From the NCBI GenBank assembly GCA_947650795.1, contig CANSWR010000007.1:1-43614 (forward strand): 43,614 nt of DNA, in the 5' to 3' direction. Numbering within the stretch: position 1 is the stretch's first letter; every line of letters starts with the position of its first letter. The notes below the pieces were generated by a model that saw nothing but the letters and a program-made list of their open reading frames with translations, had not been told where the DNA came from and searched no databases. Positions 26,294-34,548 of the stretch are shown one piece after another. Position numbers and translations under genes: made by a program. Source of the DNA: an uncultured Bacillota bacterium (GTDB lineage: Bacteria > Bacillota_I > Bacilli_A > RF39 > UBA660).

Positions 26294-27803
26294 AAAGTTG
26301 TTCTGGTTTTATAAGTAAGCTTTCGCCTGTCATTTTATCAGGTTTTTTTATTTCATATAAGTCAATAATTGTAGGTATTATATCTCTTAATGATCCTTCA
26401 CTTTTCAAGTTATATTCTTCATTACATAGTATAAATGGTACTTTACTTATTGTATGACTTGTAATAGGATCTCCGTCTTTAGTCAGCATTTTTTCTGCAT
26501 TTCCATGATCAGCAGTTATTATTAATTCATAAAAGTGTTCTCTAGCATGTTCAAATATTTTTCCTAAACAAAAATCACATATTTCTATAGCATCGATTGT
26601 AGCTTGTAAGTTTCCAGTGTGTCCTACCATATCTGGATTTGCAAAGTTTACTAATATAAAGTCATAATCATTATCTAATGTTTTCAATACTGCTTCGGTT
26701 ACTTCTCCCACACTCATTTCTGGTTTCATATCATATGTTGGTACTTGAGGGCTAGGAATTAATATTTTGTTAATTTTTGTGCTATTTAAGTCTCTCATTC
26801 CATCAAAGAAATATGTAACGTGAGCATATTTTTCTGTCTCAGCTATTCTAGCTTGAGTGAAGTCTAAACCATCTATGTATTCTCCAAATGTATTTGTTGG
26901 CTTTTCTGTATCAAAAGCATATTCTACGTTTTCATGAATGTTAAATATTGAAGCTAGGCGTAGATTTTCAAAATGTTTTGTTTGGAACATTTTAAAATTT
27001 TCTGTAGTGAATGCGTCGATTAGTTCTTTCATTCTTTCTGGTCTAAAGTTTATAAATAAAACTGCATCGCCATCTTTTATTTCTTTTCCTTTAGTTATAA
27101 CACTTGGGTTTAAAAATTCATCTGTTATATCTCTTTTATAATGTTCTTTAAAGCATTGCTCATATCTAGGAAATTCATTTCCGACTCCATAAACTATAGC
27201 ATCATATGCTTTTTTGATTCTTTCCCATCTATTATCTCTATCCATAGCATAGTATCTTCCACTTATTGTAGCTAATTCTCCTAGATTTAATTTTCTTGCA
27301 CGCTCCATGAAGTCTGTTACAAATGTAATGCCACTTGTAGGACTTGTGTCTCTTCCATCTGTTATGAAATGAAAAGCTACTCTTTTTACTTTGCATAGTT
27401 TTGCCATAGCTAAGGCAGCATAAAAATGATTAGCACTTGAATGTACACTTCCGTTTGATAAAAGTCCTATTAAATGAAGGGTACTTCCTTTTTCATTAAC
27501 GTAATTCATTAAATTTACTAAAGTTTGATTGCTAAAAAATGCTTTTGTCTTTATTTGTTCATTTATATGTGTTAAGGGTTGATTAGTTATACGGCCACTA
27601 CCTATAGTCATATGTCCAACTTCACTATTTCCCATTTGTCCTTTAGGAAGGCCTACTTCTGGACCGCTTGCTTCTAGTTCTGAGCATGGAAAAACTGTTG
27701 TTAGTTTATCTAAAACTGGTGTCTTTGCAAGTTTAACTGCATTTCCATAATCACTGCTACTCAAACCAAAACCATCCAAAATGAGTAATATAACTTTTTT
27801 CAT
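26292..27803 (-). CDS. gpmI: phosphoglycerate mutase, 2,3-bisphosphoglycerate-independent
   Basis: 503 residues. It interconverts 3- and 2-phosphoglycerate through a phosphoserine. Seen: ILDGFGLS (Asp10 metal ligand), KGQMGNSEVGH with nucleophile Ser60, TDGRDTSPTSG, GRYYAMDRDNRWER, NFANPDMVGHTGNL and TADHGNAEKM with the second metal site. All catalytic motifs of the alkaline-phosphatase-like family are present. It lies about 50 bp downstream of spo0A in the same direction. Confidence 0.96.
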   Translation of the reverse strand: MKKVILLILDGFGLSSSDYGNAVKLAKTPVLDKLTTVFPCSELEASGPEVGLPKGQMGNSEVGHMTIGSGRITNQPLTHINEQIKTKAFFSNQTLVNLMNYVNEKGSTLHLIGLLSNGSVHSSANHFYAALAMAKLCKVKRVAFHFITDGRDTSPTSGITFVTDFMERARKLNLGELATISGRYYAMDRDNRWERIKKAYDAIVYGVGNEFPRYEQCFKEHYKRDITDEFLNPSVITKGKEIKDGDAVLFINFRPERMKELIDAFTTENFKMFQTKHFENLRLASIFNIHENVEYAFDTEKPTNTFGEYIDGLDFTQARIAETEKYAHVTYFFDGMRDLNSTKINKILIPSPQVPTYDMKPEMSVGEVTEAVLKTLDNDYDFILVNFANPDMVGHTGNLQATIDAIEICDFCLGKIFEHAREHFYELIITADHGNAEKMLTKDGDPITSHTISKVPFILCNEEYNLKSEGSLRDIIPTIIDLYEIKKPDKMTGESLLIKPEQL

Positions 27804-27854
27804 ATCTGTTCACCTGGTAATATTTTAGCACATTATTTTTATAATTAAAAGTAA

Positions 27855-28619
27855 TTAACTTACTTTAAGCATTTCAAGTCTTAGTTTATCTGCTATTGTT
27901 ACTATAAATTCTGAATTTGTAGGTTTTGCTTTATCTATATCTACAGAGTGTCCGAATATTTCTTCCATTAAGTCCCAATCTCCACGGTTCCAACTAACTT
28001 CAATTGCATGTCTTATTGCACGTTCTACTCTCGTTACACTTGTTTCATATTTTTCTCCAATGCTTGGATATAATTCTTTTGTTATTCCACCTATTAAGGA
28101 AGGATTATCATATACCATACTTATAGCGTCTCTTATATAGGTATAACCTTTTATGTGAGAAGGTATTCCTAATTCGTGAAGAATTTTTGTTACTGATATT
28201 TGGATATTACTGTCTGATAGATTTAATATTTTATTTGCTTTTTTCTTTTCAGAAGTTATACTTAATATTCTTTTTTCAAGTTCTAATAAGTCAAAAGGTT
28301 TTAATACAAAGTATTTTACTCCATATTCACTTATATTTCTTATTGTTTCTTGTTCATTATAGCTTGTAACTACTATTACATTTACATTAATTTTTGATTC
28401 TTTTATTGAGTCTAATACATATAATCCATCTTTTCTTGGCATGATTAAGTCTAGTAATACTGCGTCAATATTTTTATGGTTTTCTTTTAGTTTTTCCCAA
28501 GCTTCTTCTCCATCGTATGCTGTGTCTACAACTTCAATTGCTTTATTGTCACTAAAATATTCTTTAAGCATTTCAACCATTGCTTTGTTATCATCTACTA
28601 CCATAATTCTCTTTTTCAT
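27855..28619 (-). CDS. spo0A: sporulation master regulator Spo0A
   Basis: 254 residues. Receiver domain with acidic pair Asp9/Asp10 (VVDDNKA), phospho-acceptor Asp57 (VLLDLIMPRKDG), Thr85 (VVVTSYNEQ) and Lys107 (FVLKPFD). The C-terminal effector (about 140-254) has the Spo0A DNA-recognition region ELYPSIGEKYETSVTRVERAIRHAIEVSWNRGDWD. Phosphorylated Spo0A binds 0A boxes (TGTCGAA) and starts sporulation. The presence suggests, but does not prove, a sporulating lineage. Three TGTCG repeats with 10-bp spacing lie upstream. Confidence 0.95.
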   Translation of the reverse strand: MKKRIMVVDDNKAMVEMLKEYFSDNKAIEVVDTAYDGEEAWEKLKENHKNIDAVLLDLIMPRKDGLYVLDSIKESKINVNVIVVTSYNEQETIRNISEYGVKYFVLKPFDLLELEKRILSITSEKKKANKILNLSDSNIQISVTKILHELGIPSHIKGYTYIRDAISMVYDNPSLIGGITKELYPSIGEKYETSVTRVERAIRHAIEVSWNRGDWDLMEEIFGHSVDIDKAKPTNSEFIVTIADKLRLEMLKVS

Positions 28620-28662
28620 CTTTTTTCTCCTTATTTTTACTTTTTTATTATATTACATGTAT

Positions 28663-28694
28663 TATAAAATAAACTAGAGTTTTTATGCTCTAGT
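28663..28694 (-). terminator. terminator after the ORF6N gene
   Basis: Minus strand: ACTAGAG (28688-28694) - 8 nt - CTCTAGT (28673-28679), then TTATTTTAT. It isolates spo0A from the upstream gene. Confidence 0.65.
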
Positions 28695-28705
28695 TTTGTC
28701 TCAAA

Positions 28706-28736
28706 TTGTCGATTTTTGTCGTTAAATGTCGATTAC
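28706..28736. promoter_or_regulatory. three phased 0A-box-like repeats upstream of spo0A
   Basis: TGTCGAT (28707), TGTCGTT (28717) and TGTCGAT (28727) recur every 10 bp, one helix turn, about 90-115 bp upstream of the spo0A start. The Spo0A box consensus is TGTCGAA; each copy matches 5-6 of 7. They lie outside the ORF6N coding frame, after its stop. Confidence 0.5.
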
Positions 28737-28737
28737 G

Positions 28738-29664
28738 TTATTTTTCAATGATTGATAAAGAATTATTTATAGTTTTTGTTATTTTTTCTTTTAATGTATT
28801 TATTATTTCTTTTTCTTCAAGTTTATTAATGTTAAAAGTTTTACTTCCTGCATAATTTAGACTAGCTCCACAATGATACAAGGTTTTGTTATCTAATAAA
28901 AAATATCTATCATGAAAACTATCATCTTTTATTATAGTTAAATTATTGTATTGTAAATTGTATTTTTTGATTTCTTCTTTTGTTATTTTTGATTTTGTTT
29001 TGGTTATTAATATTACTTTTACTTGCAATTTTGAAATTATTTCTAATACATTTATGTCTGCATATCCATCTATAATTATCAATTGGTTTTTTGCATTTTT
29101 TAATATTTTTAAAATTCCTATGTAAGAGTCAAATATTTGGCCATCTAAATAAACTAATTCTTTTTGTTCCTTTTTATTGAAACTAGAAAATAATATTTCA
29201 AATTTCTTGTCGTGTTCTAATAGTTTTTTATCAATAGTTTCTACTTTATTAGATATATTTATGGTGTGTTCTAGTAAACTATTATTTTTTATAAAGTGTC
29301 TCATTTGAACAAAGGCATCCATAATTTTTATGCTAATTTCTTCTGAAACAGGTGTTTTTAGAATTGTTGCTAGCATTGCAACACCTTCTTCTGTAAAAGC
29401 ATATGGCAATGTTCTAATCATATTAATATTCTTTGTGGTTTCAAATTGAAACCGCAATTTTTCCAATTCTTCTTTAGTAATTTGAAACATAAATCTTTCA
29501 GGAAATTTATTTATATTTCTTTTAACTGCTAGATTTAATGATTTAGTGCCATTTTTGCAACCATACAATATTGCTAAGTCACTATCCAACATAACTTGTT
29601 TTTCTCTTATTTCATATATTAGCTTTTCTACTTTTAAATTTTCTTTGATTTCATTCACAAACAT
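28738..29664 (-). CDS. ORF6N-domain protein with C-terminal PLD-like half
   Basis: 308 residues. The N-terminal ORF6N domain (about 12-125) has the family pattern REKQVMLDSDLAILYG...KSLNLAVKRNINKFPERFMFQ and FTEEGVAMLATILKTP. A linker follows (130-170), then a C-terminal half with IIIDGYADINVLEII and SFHDRYFLLDNKTLYHCGASLNYAGSKTF, a phospholipase-D-like motif in which HxK is replaced by His-Asp-Arg (251-253). ORF6N domains come from phage antirepressor-type proteins; here no phage genes are nearby. DNA binding is likely; nuclease activity is uncertain. ATG follows AAGGAAAC. Confidence 0.8.
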   Translation of the reverse strand: MFVNEIKENLKVEKLIYEIREKQVMLDSDLAILYGCKNGTKSLNLAVKRNINKFPERFMFQITKEELEKLRFQFETTKNINMIRTLPYAFTEEGVAMLATILKTPVSEEISIKIMDAFVQMRHFIKNNSLLEHTINISNKVETIDKKLLEHDKKFEILFSSFNKKEQKELVYLDGQIFDSYIGILKILKNAKNQLIIIDGYADINVLEIISKLQVKVILITKTKSKITKEEIKKYNLQYNNLTIIKDDSFHDRYFLLDNKTLYHCGASLNYAGSKTFNINKLEEKEIINTLKEKITKTINNSLSIIEK

Positions 29665-29771
29665 GTTTCCTTTCTCACATAAAGTGTAATATTATTTTAC
29701 CTTAAAAATTATTATAAGTAAAACTACTTTTGTTATAAATTCGTACTTGATTTTTGATACTCTGCTTATAG

Positions 29772-30461
29772 TTATTTTATTAAATTAAGTATTTCTATTA
29801 TTCCATTTATTTCAGTGCTGTTTTTTCCTAGTATCACACCATCAGTTATTGATAAAATTTCATTGATATTATTTTTATTTACTGACCCTCCATATAAGAA
29901 TGGTACATTTATTTCATAATGTTTATTCATATATTCTTTTATAAAGTTATTTACATATTTTATTTGTTTTATGTTTACTGTTTCTCCTTCTATTTTAGAG
30001 GCTGGCTCGAATGCTATTAACAGATTTTTTAGAGAACTTTCTTCTATTCCATTAAAGTAAAATTTTAATTCTTTTTTTAATATTTTTTCATTTTCATCAT
30101 GTCCTATACAAAGGATAGTTTTAAATCCTAAATTTATACTTCTAAAAAATTTATCTTTTATTTCTTGATATGAGTCTAGTTTTAATATTAATCTTTCAGG
30201 ATGACCTACTAAAGTATAATTAACATTTAAACTTTTTAATGTTTCTAGTGAGATTTCTCCTGTATATGAACCAAAATTATAACTATAAAAATTTTGTGCA
30301 CCTATTTTTATTTTTGAATTTTTAAAATGAGATAAATAGGCTAGGGTAGGCATTAGTATTAAGTTTATGTTTTCTATATTTTGTTTTTCTAATTCTATTT
30401 TATAATTTTCTATTTGTTCATATGATAAATAGCTTTTATGATTTAGTATTATGGTTTTCAT
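29772..30461 (-). CDS. tpiA: triosephosphate isomerase, divergent
   Basis: 229 residues, shorter than the usual 250. The catalytic set is present: Asn7 and Lys9 (LNHKSY), His87 with Glu89 (TLVGHPER), Glu152 (IAFEPASK), plus the phosphate-binding FLYGGSVN and GVILGKNS. The motifs deviate from the canonical GHSERR and AYEPVWAIGTG, and the loop-6 Trp is missing. It overlaps the pgk stop codon and follows pgk in a two-gene operon, which supports the call. Interconverts glyceraldehyde-3-phosphate and dihydroxyacetone phosphate. Confidence 0.85.
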   Translation of the reverse strand: MKTIILNHKSYLSYEQIENYKIELEKQNIENINLILMPTLAYLSHFKNSKIKIGAQNFYSYNFGSYTGEISLETLKSLNVNYTLVGHPERLILKLDSYQEIKDKFFRSINLGFKTILCIGHDENEKILKKELKFYFNGIEESSLKNLLIAFEPASKIEGETVNIKQIKYVNNFIKEYMNKHYEINVPFLYGGSVNKNNINEILSITDGVILGKNSTEINGIIEILNLIK

Positions 30462-31594
30462 TAATCCTCCATTATTTTTAAGGCAGGTAGTTCTTTTCCT
30501 TCTAAATATTCTAATGCAGCACCTCCACCTGTTGAAAGGTAATAAGGAATAAACTCATATTTTTTAGAAGCATTGCCTGTGTCTCCTCCACATATTATTG
30601 TATTAATTTCATTTGATGATAGAAATTCAAATATTTTTTTCGTTCCATTTTCATAATTAGGGTTTTCATATAATCCAAGTGTTCCATTCATTAGTACTAA
30701 TTTTTCGTTTGTTAAATTTGACTTGAAAAGTTCTATGGTTTTAGGTCCTATGTCAAAAATGCTTTCTTCATTTGTTATTTCGTTTAATTCTTTTATTCCA
30801 TTTTCAGTGATAACATCTATAGGTAATATTATTTTATTTGTTTCTATTAATTTTGTAACTTCTTTTATTTTATCATCTTCTACGAAAGTTTTTCCGACAT
30901 TAATATTTTGACTTTTTAGGAATGTTCCACACATAGCACCGCCTATTAATATTTTATTAGAAGTTGGTAATAAATTTTTTATTACATTTATTTTGTCACT
31001 TACTTTTGCTCCTCCTAAAATTATTGTCTTAGATTTTTCTTTTATATTTTCTAATTCTTTTATTTCTTTTTCTATTAAGAATCCAATAGCATGAGGAAGA
31101 TATTCACTAATGCCATAAGTTGAGGCATGAGCACGGTGCGCACTTCCAAAAGCATCTAATATAAATATTTCTCCTAGTGATGACCAGTATGATGATAGTT
31201 CTTTGTCACAGTTACTTTCTAATTTTTCTGGATAGTCCATATGTCGTGTATTTTCTAATAACAAGATTTCTTTTGGTTTAAGATTATTTATTTTATCTTC
31301 TAAATTTGTTCCTTTTAATTCTTCTGAAAATTTTATTTCTTCATTTAATATTTTTTCTAGTTCTTTTTTTACTGGAATAAGTGTGTTTTTTATTTTATCT
31401 TCTTCTGATTTTATTTTTCCTAAATGTGACATTAATATTATTTTTGCATTTTTACTTTTCAAATAATTAATTGTTTCTAGGCTTTGTATTATTCTATTAT
31501 TGTCTAAAACTTTTCCATTTTCTATAGGAACATTATAGTCGACCCTAAGTATTACTTTTTTATTTTCTATGTTTATGTCTGTTATTTTCTTCAT
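30461..31594 (-). CDS. pgk: phosphoglycerate kinase
   Basis: 377 residues, somewhat shorter than the usual 390-400. Seen: VILRVDYNVPIENG, MSHLGK, LLLENTRHMDYPEK, DAFGSAHRAHASTYG (substrate site), ILGGAKVSDKI (Lys at the phosphoryl transfer site), and the ATP region CGGDTGNASK...YYLSTGGGAALEYLEGKELPAL. The GGDT form replaces the common GGGDS. Makes ATP from 1,3-bisphosphoglycerate in the cytoplasm. First gene of pgk-tpiA, divergent from the metal operon. Confidence 0.95.
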   Translation of the reverse strand: MKKITDINIENKKVILRVDYNVPIENGKVLDNNRIIQSLETINYLKSKNAKIILMSHLGKIKSEEDKIKNTLIPVKKELEKILNEEIKFSEELKGTNLEDKINNLKPKEILLLENTRHMDYPEKLESNCDKELSSYWSSLGEIFILDAFGSAHRAHASTYGISEYLPHAIGFLIEKEIKELENIKEKSKTIILGGAKVSDKINVIKNLLPTSNKILIGGAMCGTFLKSQNINVGKTFVEDDKIKEVTKLIETNKIILPIDVITENGIKELNEITNEESIFDIGPKTIELFKSNLTNEKLVLMNGTLGLYENPNYENGTKKIFEFLSSNEINTIICGGDTGNASKKYEFIPYYLSTGGGAALEYLEGKELPALKIMED

Positions 31595-31712
31595 AATATC
31601 TCCTTCATATATTTTTTCATTATATATTTATTATACTCTTATATACAGAGAAAGAAATTACTATAGTAGTTATTTAACATTTTATTAACATTAAAATTTT
31701 TAACTAAATTTG

Positions 31713-31742
31713 TTGACAATTATGTATTATATTTAATATAAT
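31713..31742 (+). promoter_or_regulatory. promoter of the metal-efflux operon
   Basis: TTGACA (31713-31718), an 18-bp spacer, TATAAT (31737-31742). Predicted start near 31749, at the edge of the repressor palindrome. Confidence 0.8.
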
Positions 31743-31748
31743 ATTGAT

Positions 31749-31768
31749 AGTTGAACATATATTCAACT
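31749..31768. promoter_or_regulatory. ArsR/SmtB-type operator
   Basis: Perfect inverted repeat AGTTGAA - CATATA - TTCAACT between promoter and start codon. It contains the TTGAA-N6-TTCAA core typical of ArsR/SmtB sites, such as the CadC operator. Repressor bound here would block the start site. Confidence 0.8.
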
Positions 31769-31786
31769 GTATGATAGGAGAAGTTT

Positions 31787-32167
31787 ATGGAAAATAAGAA
31801 TTTATTTTGTGATTGTAATATAATTCATAAAGAAAAAGTTCAAAAGACTAAAAATAATATGCCTTTAGATGAAACTTGTGCAGATGTGTCTAACTTTTTT
31901 AAAGTTTTAGGAGATTCAACTAGAATTAAAATTTTATTTGCTTTAGACAATAATGAAATGTGTGTATGTGATATAGCTAATGTGTTAGGTATGACTAAGT
32001 CTTCTATATCTCATCAGCTTAGTACTTTAAGGTTAAATAATATTGTGAAATGTAGAAGAGATGGTAAAGAGGTTTATTATTCTTTAGATGATGATCATGT
32101 TAGGGAAGTTTTTGAAGTTGCCACTAGGCATGTTATAGAGAGGAGTGAAGAAAATGAAGAAGTTTAA
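31787..32167 (+). CDS. ArsR/SmtB-family metal-sensing repressor (CadC type)
   Basis: 126 residues. Winged helix with GDSTRIKILFAL and recognition helix MTKSSISHQLSTLR. Two metal sites can be read from the sequence: an alpha-3N site (Cys8, Cys10 at the N-terminus with Cys59 and Cys61 in EMCVCDI), as in CadC for Cd/Pb/Zn, and an alpha-5 site (Asp102, His104, His115, Glu118, the DxHx10HxxE pattern) for Zn. It is expected to bind the palindrome at 31749 and release it with metal. Overlaps the ATPase gene by 14 nt. Confidence 0.92.
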   Translation: MENKNLFCDCNIIHKEKVQKTKNNMPLDETCADVSNFFKVLGDSTRIKILFALDNNEMCVCDIANVLGMTKSSISHQLSTLRLNNIVKCRRDGKEVYYSLDDDHVREVFEVATRHVIERSEENEEV

Positions 32168-34184
32168 GTATAATATTAATAATTTAGATTGTGCGAATTG
32201 TGCTAGAAAGATAGAGGAGACATTATCTAATAATAAGGAATTAAATAATGTCAATGTTAATTTTAATACTATGAAACTTTCTTATGAATGTGAGAGAGAT
32301 ATTGCTGTAAAGGAAATTAATGATATTATTAAGAAAATAGAACCTGATACTTTTATTTCTGAAGAAGAAGTATTGAAGAAAAAAGAATTTTATTTATCTG
32401 TTTTAATTATTGCAGTTATTATAGGGATGTTTGGATATTTTTGTAAATTACCTAATTATTTAAAAATAATTTGTTATATTGTTTCTTATGGTTTACTTCT
32501 ATATAGAACTACTATTAATGCTATTAAGTTACTTTTTAAAAGTTTTACGATTAATGAAAATGCACTTATTACTATTTCATGTATTGGTGCTTTAGTTATT
32601 GGTGAAGTTCTAGAAGGCATGATGGTTATAGTTTTGTATACTATTGGTAAAATTTTAGAGGAAAAGGCTATTAATAATTCAAGAAAGTCTATTAAGAATT
32701 TAATGGATATTAAAGAACCTTATGCTAATAAATTGACTAAAGGTAATGAAGAAAAAGTTTTAGTTGAAGATATTAAAGTAGGGGATATACTTATAGTAAA
32801 AAAGGGGGAGAAAATTCCTGTAGATTCTATAATTGTTAAAGGGGAAAGTTTTTTAGATACTAGTGTATTGACTGGAGAAAGCGAACTAGTTAGTGTTAAA
32901 GAAAATGATATTGTTTTGTCAGGTAGTATTAATAATTCAAATATTTTACAAGTTAAAGCTACAGAGGTATTTGAAAATTCTACAGTTAGTAAAATATTAG
33001 AACTTTTAGAAGAAGCTACTGATAAGAAAACTAAAACTGAGACAATTATTTCTAAGATAAGTAAAGTTTATACACCTCTGATTATTTTGTTTTCTATTTT
33101 AATAATTGTATTAATGCCTATATTAACAAATATTAGTGTTAATGATGCGGTTTACCGTGCACTTACGTTTTTAGTTATTGCTTGTCCATGCGCGATTGCT
33201 ATTTCAATTCCTTTATCTTATTTTACTGGAATTGGAGTTTCTAGCAAAAAAGGAATACTAATTAAAGGAAGTAATTATTTAGATAATTTAAGTAATGTTA
33301 AAAATATTATTTTTGATAAAACTGGAACTCTTACTAATGGAACATTTAATGTAGTAGATATAGAAGTTATTAATAAAAATTATTCTAAAGAAGAAGTTAT
33401 AAACATTCTTGTAAAAGGGGAGTCTTTTTCTAATCATCCTATTGCTAAATCTATTATGAAACTTAATAAAAATGATATTAGTAATAATGATGTTAAAGAC
33501 TTTAAGGAAATTGATGGTAAAGGTATTAAATTTACTTTGGATAATAAAAATATTGCTATTGGCAATAAAAGTTTTTGTAATTGTGATATAGATACAGTCT
33601 TACACTTAAATATTGACGGAGAGCATATTGCTTCTATTAATATTAGTGATGGCATTAAGGAAAATGCTTTTGAAGTTATAACTAGTTTGAAAGATAAAGG
33701 AATTAAGACTTATATGTTTACTGGAGATAAAAAGAATATTTCTCTTAGTATTGGCAACAAATTAGGTATTGATGAGATTAGATATGAAATGCTACCAACA
33801 GATAAATATAAAAATTTTGAAGATATTTCTAATGGAAAAGATTTAACAGTATTTGTTGGCGATGGTATTAATGATGCTCCCGTTTTAAAGCGTGCAGATA
33901 TAGGAATATCTATGGGTGGAGTAGGAAGCGATTCTGCCATAGAAGCTAGTGATATTGTTTTGATGACAGATGATCTTAGTAAAATTCCACTTGCTATTAA
34001 TGTTTCAAAATATACTAAAAAAATAATTAAACAAAATTTAATATTTGCTATGGGTATTAAGATTACAATTCTACTTTGTTCTGTTTTAGGATTTGCTAAT
34101 ATGTGGTTAGCTGTCTTTGCAGATACTGGGGTGACTTTGTTAACTATTATTAATACTTTAAGAATTATTAAAAAGTTTAGATAA
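32154..34184 (+). CDS. heavy-metal P1B-type ATPase (Zn/Cd/Pb type)
   Basis: About 676 residues from ATG 32154, with AGGAG 8 nt upstream; the GTG at 32145 overlaps that site. N-terminal HMA domain with NLDCANC, then membrane segments, the TGES actuator loop (SVLTGESELV), CPCAI in the metal-binding membrane helix, DKTGTLTNG phosphorylation site, SNHPIAKSI (HP locus) and VGDGINDAPVLKRA. CPC with the CadC-type regulator points to Zn/Cd/Pb rather than Cu export (inference). Most likely exports toxic divalent metals across the membrane. Confidence 0.93.
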   Translation: MKKFKYNINNLDCANCARKIEETLSNNKELNNVNVNFNTMKLSYECERDIAVKEINDIIKKIEPDTFISEEEVLKKKEFYLSVLIIAVIIGMFGYFCKLPNYLKIICYIVSYGLLLYRTTINAIKLLFKSFTINENALITISCIGALVIGEVLEGMMVIVLYTIGKILEEKAINNSRKSIKNLMDIKEPYANKLTKGNEEKVLVEDIKVGDILIVKKGEKIPVDSIIVKGESFLDTSVLTGESELVSVKENDIVLSGSINNSNILQVKATEVFENSTVSKILELLEEATDKKTKTETIISKISKVYTPLIILFSILIIVLMPILTNISVNDAVYRALTFLVIACPCAIAISIPLSYFTGIGVSSKKGILIKGSNYLDNLSNVKNIIFDKTGTLTNGTFNVVDIEVINKNYSKEEVINILVKGESFSNHPIAKSIMKLNKNDISNNDVKDFKEIDGKGIKFTLDNKNIAIGNKSFCNCDIDTVLHLNIDGEHIASINISDGIKENAFEVITSLKDKGIKTYMFTGDKKNISLSIGNKLGIDEIRYEMLPTDKYKNFEDISNGKDLTVFVGDGINDAPVLKRADIGISMGGVGSDSAIEASDIVLMTDDLSKIPLAINVSKYTKKIIKQNLIFAMGIKITILLCSVLGFANMWLAVFADTGVTLLTIINTLRIIKKFR

Positions 34185-34191
34185 AATTTTG

Positions 34192-34214
34192 GCAGAGATT
34201 TCTCTGTTTTTTTA
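34192..34214 (+). terminator. terminator of the metal operon
   Basis: CAGAGA - TT - TCTCTG (34193-34206), followed by seven T. Confidence 0.85.
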
Positions 34215-34446
34215 TCATAAAAATATAGTAACTTTTCAATTATCTTTTTATAAGATTTTAAACGTCATTATAAGCATTATTTATAAGTATTTAAAGCATT
34301 TTTATTTTTTGTTGATATTCACATATATTTTCATAATTTATTATATTTTTGCTTTTAAAAGTAGTAAATTAGTAGTAAAAATTTACAATTTTTAGTATTA
34401 AAAATACTGTGCAATGTCATAAATATGTGGATATAGTTTTATAAAT

Positions 34447-34520
34447 AGGACCTAGTGGCGTAGCCACTAGAGTCTTCGACATAATAAGGCATAGTATTAC
34501 CCTTAGTAGCATGAAGCATG
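34447..34520. ncRNA. GC-richer structured element, possible small RNA or repeat
   Basis: In the 334-bp gap between the ATPase and SGNH genes, about 75 bp are much richer in GC than the surroundings. CTAGTGGC (34452-34459), loop GTA, GCCACTAG (34463-34470) is a perfect 8-bp stem extended by GGAC/GTCT with one bulge. A second stem TAAGG/CCTTA (34486-34506) and a CATG-AAG-CATG mini-hairpin (34510-34520) follow. No T-run on either strand, so not an ordinary terminator. Strand and function are unknown; no coding frame supports it. The rest of the gap (34215-34446) is AT-rich with only a small AGTATT/AATACT hairpin. Confidence 0.35.
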
Positions 34521-34548
34521 TAGCAAATTAATGATATTTACACAATTT

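Noticed and set aside
34189-34395. 68-residue hydrophobic plus-strand frame after the metal ATPase
   Set aside because: Starts inside the terminator hairpin, has no ribosome binding site, and looks like a random AT-rich frame.
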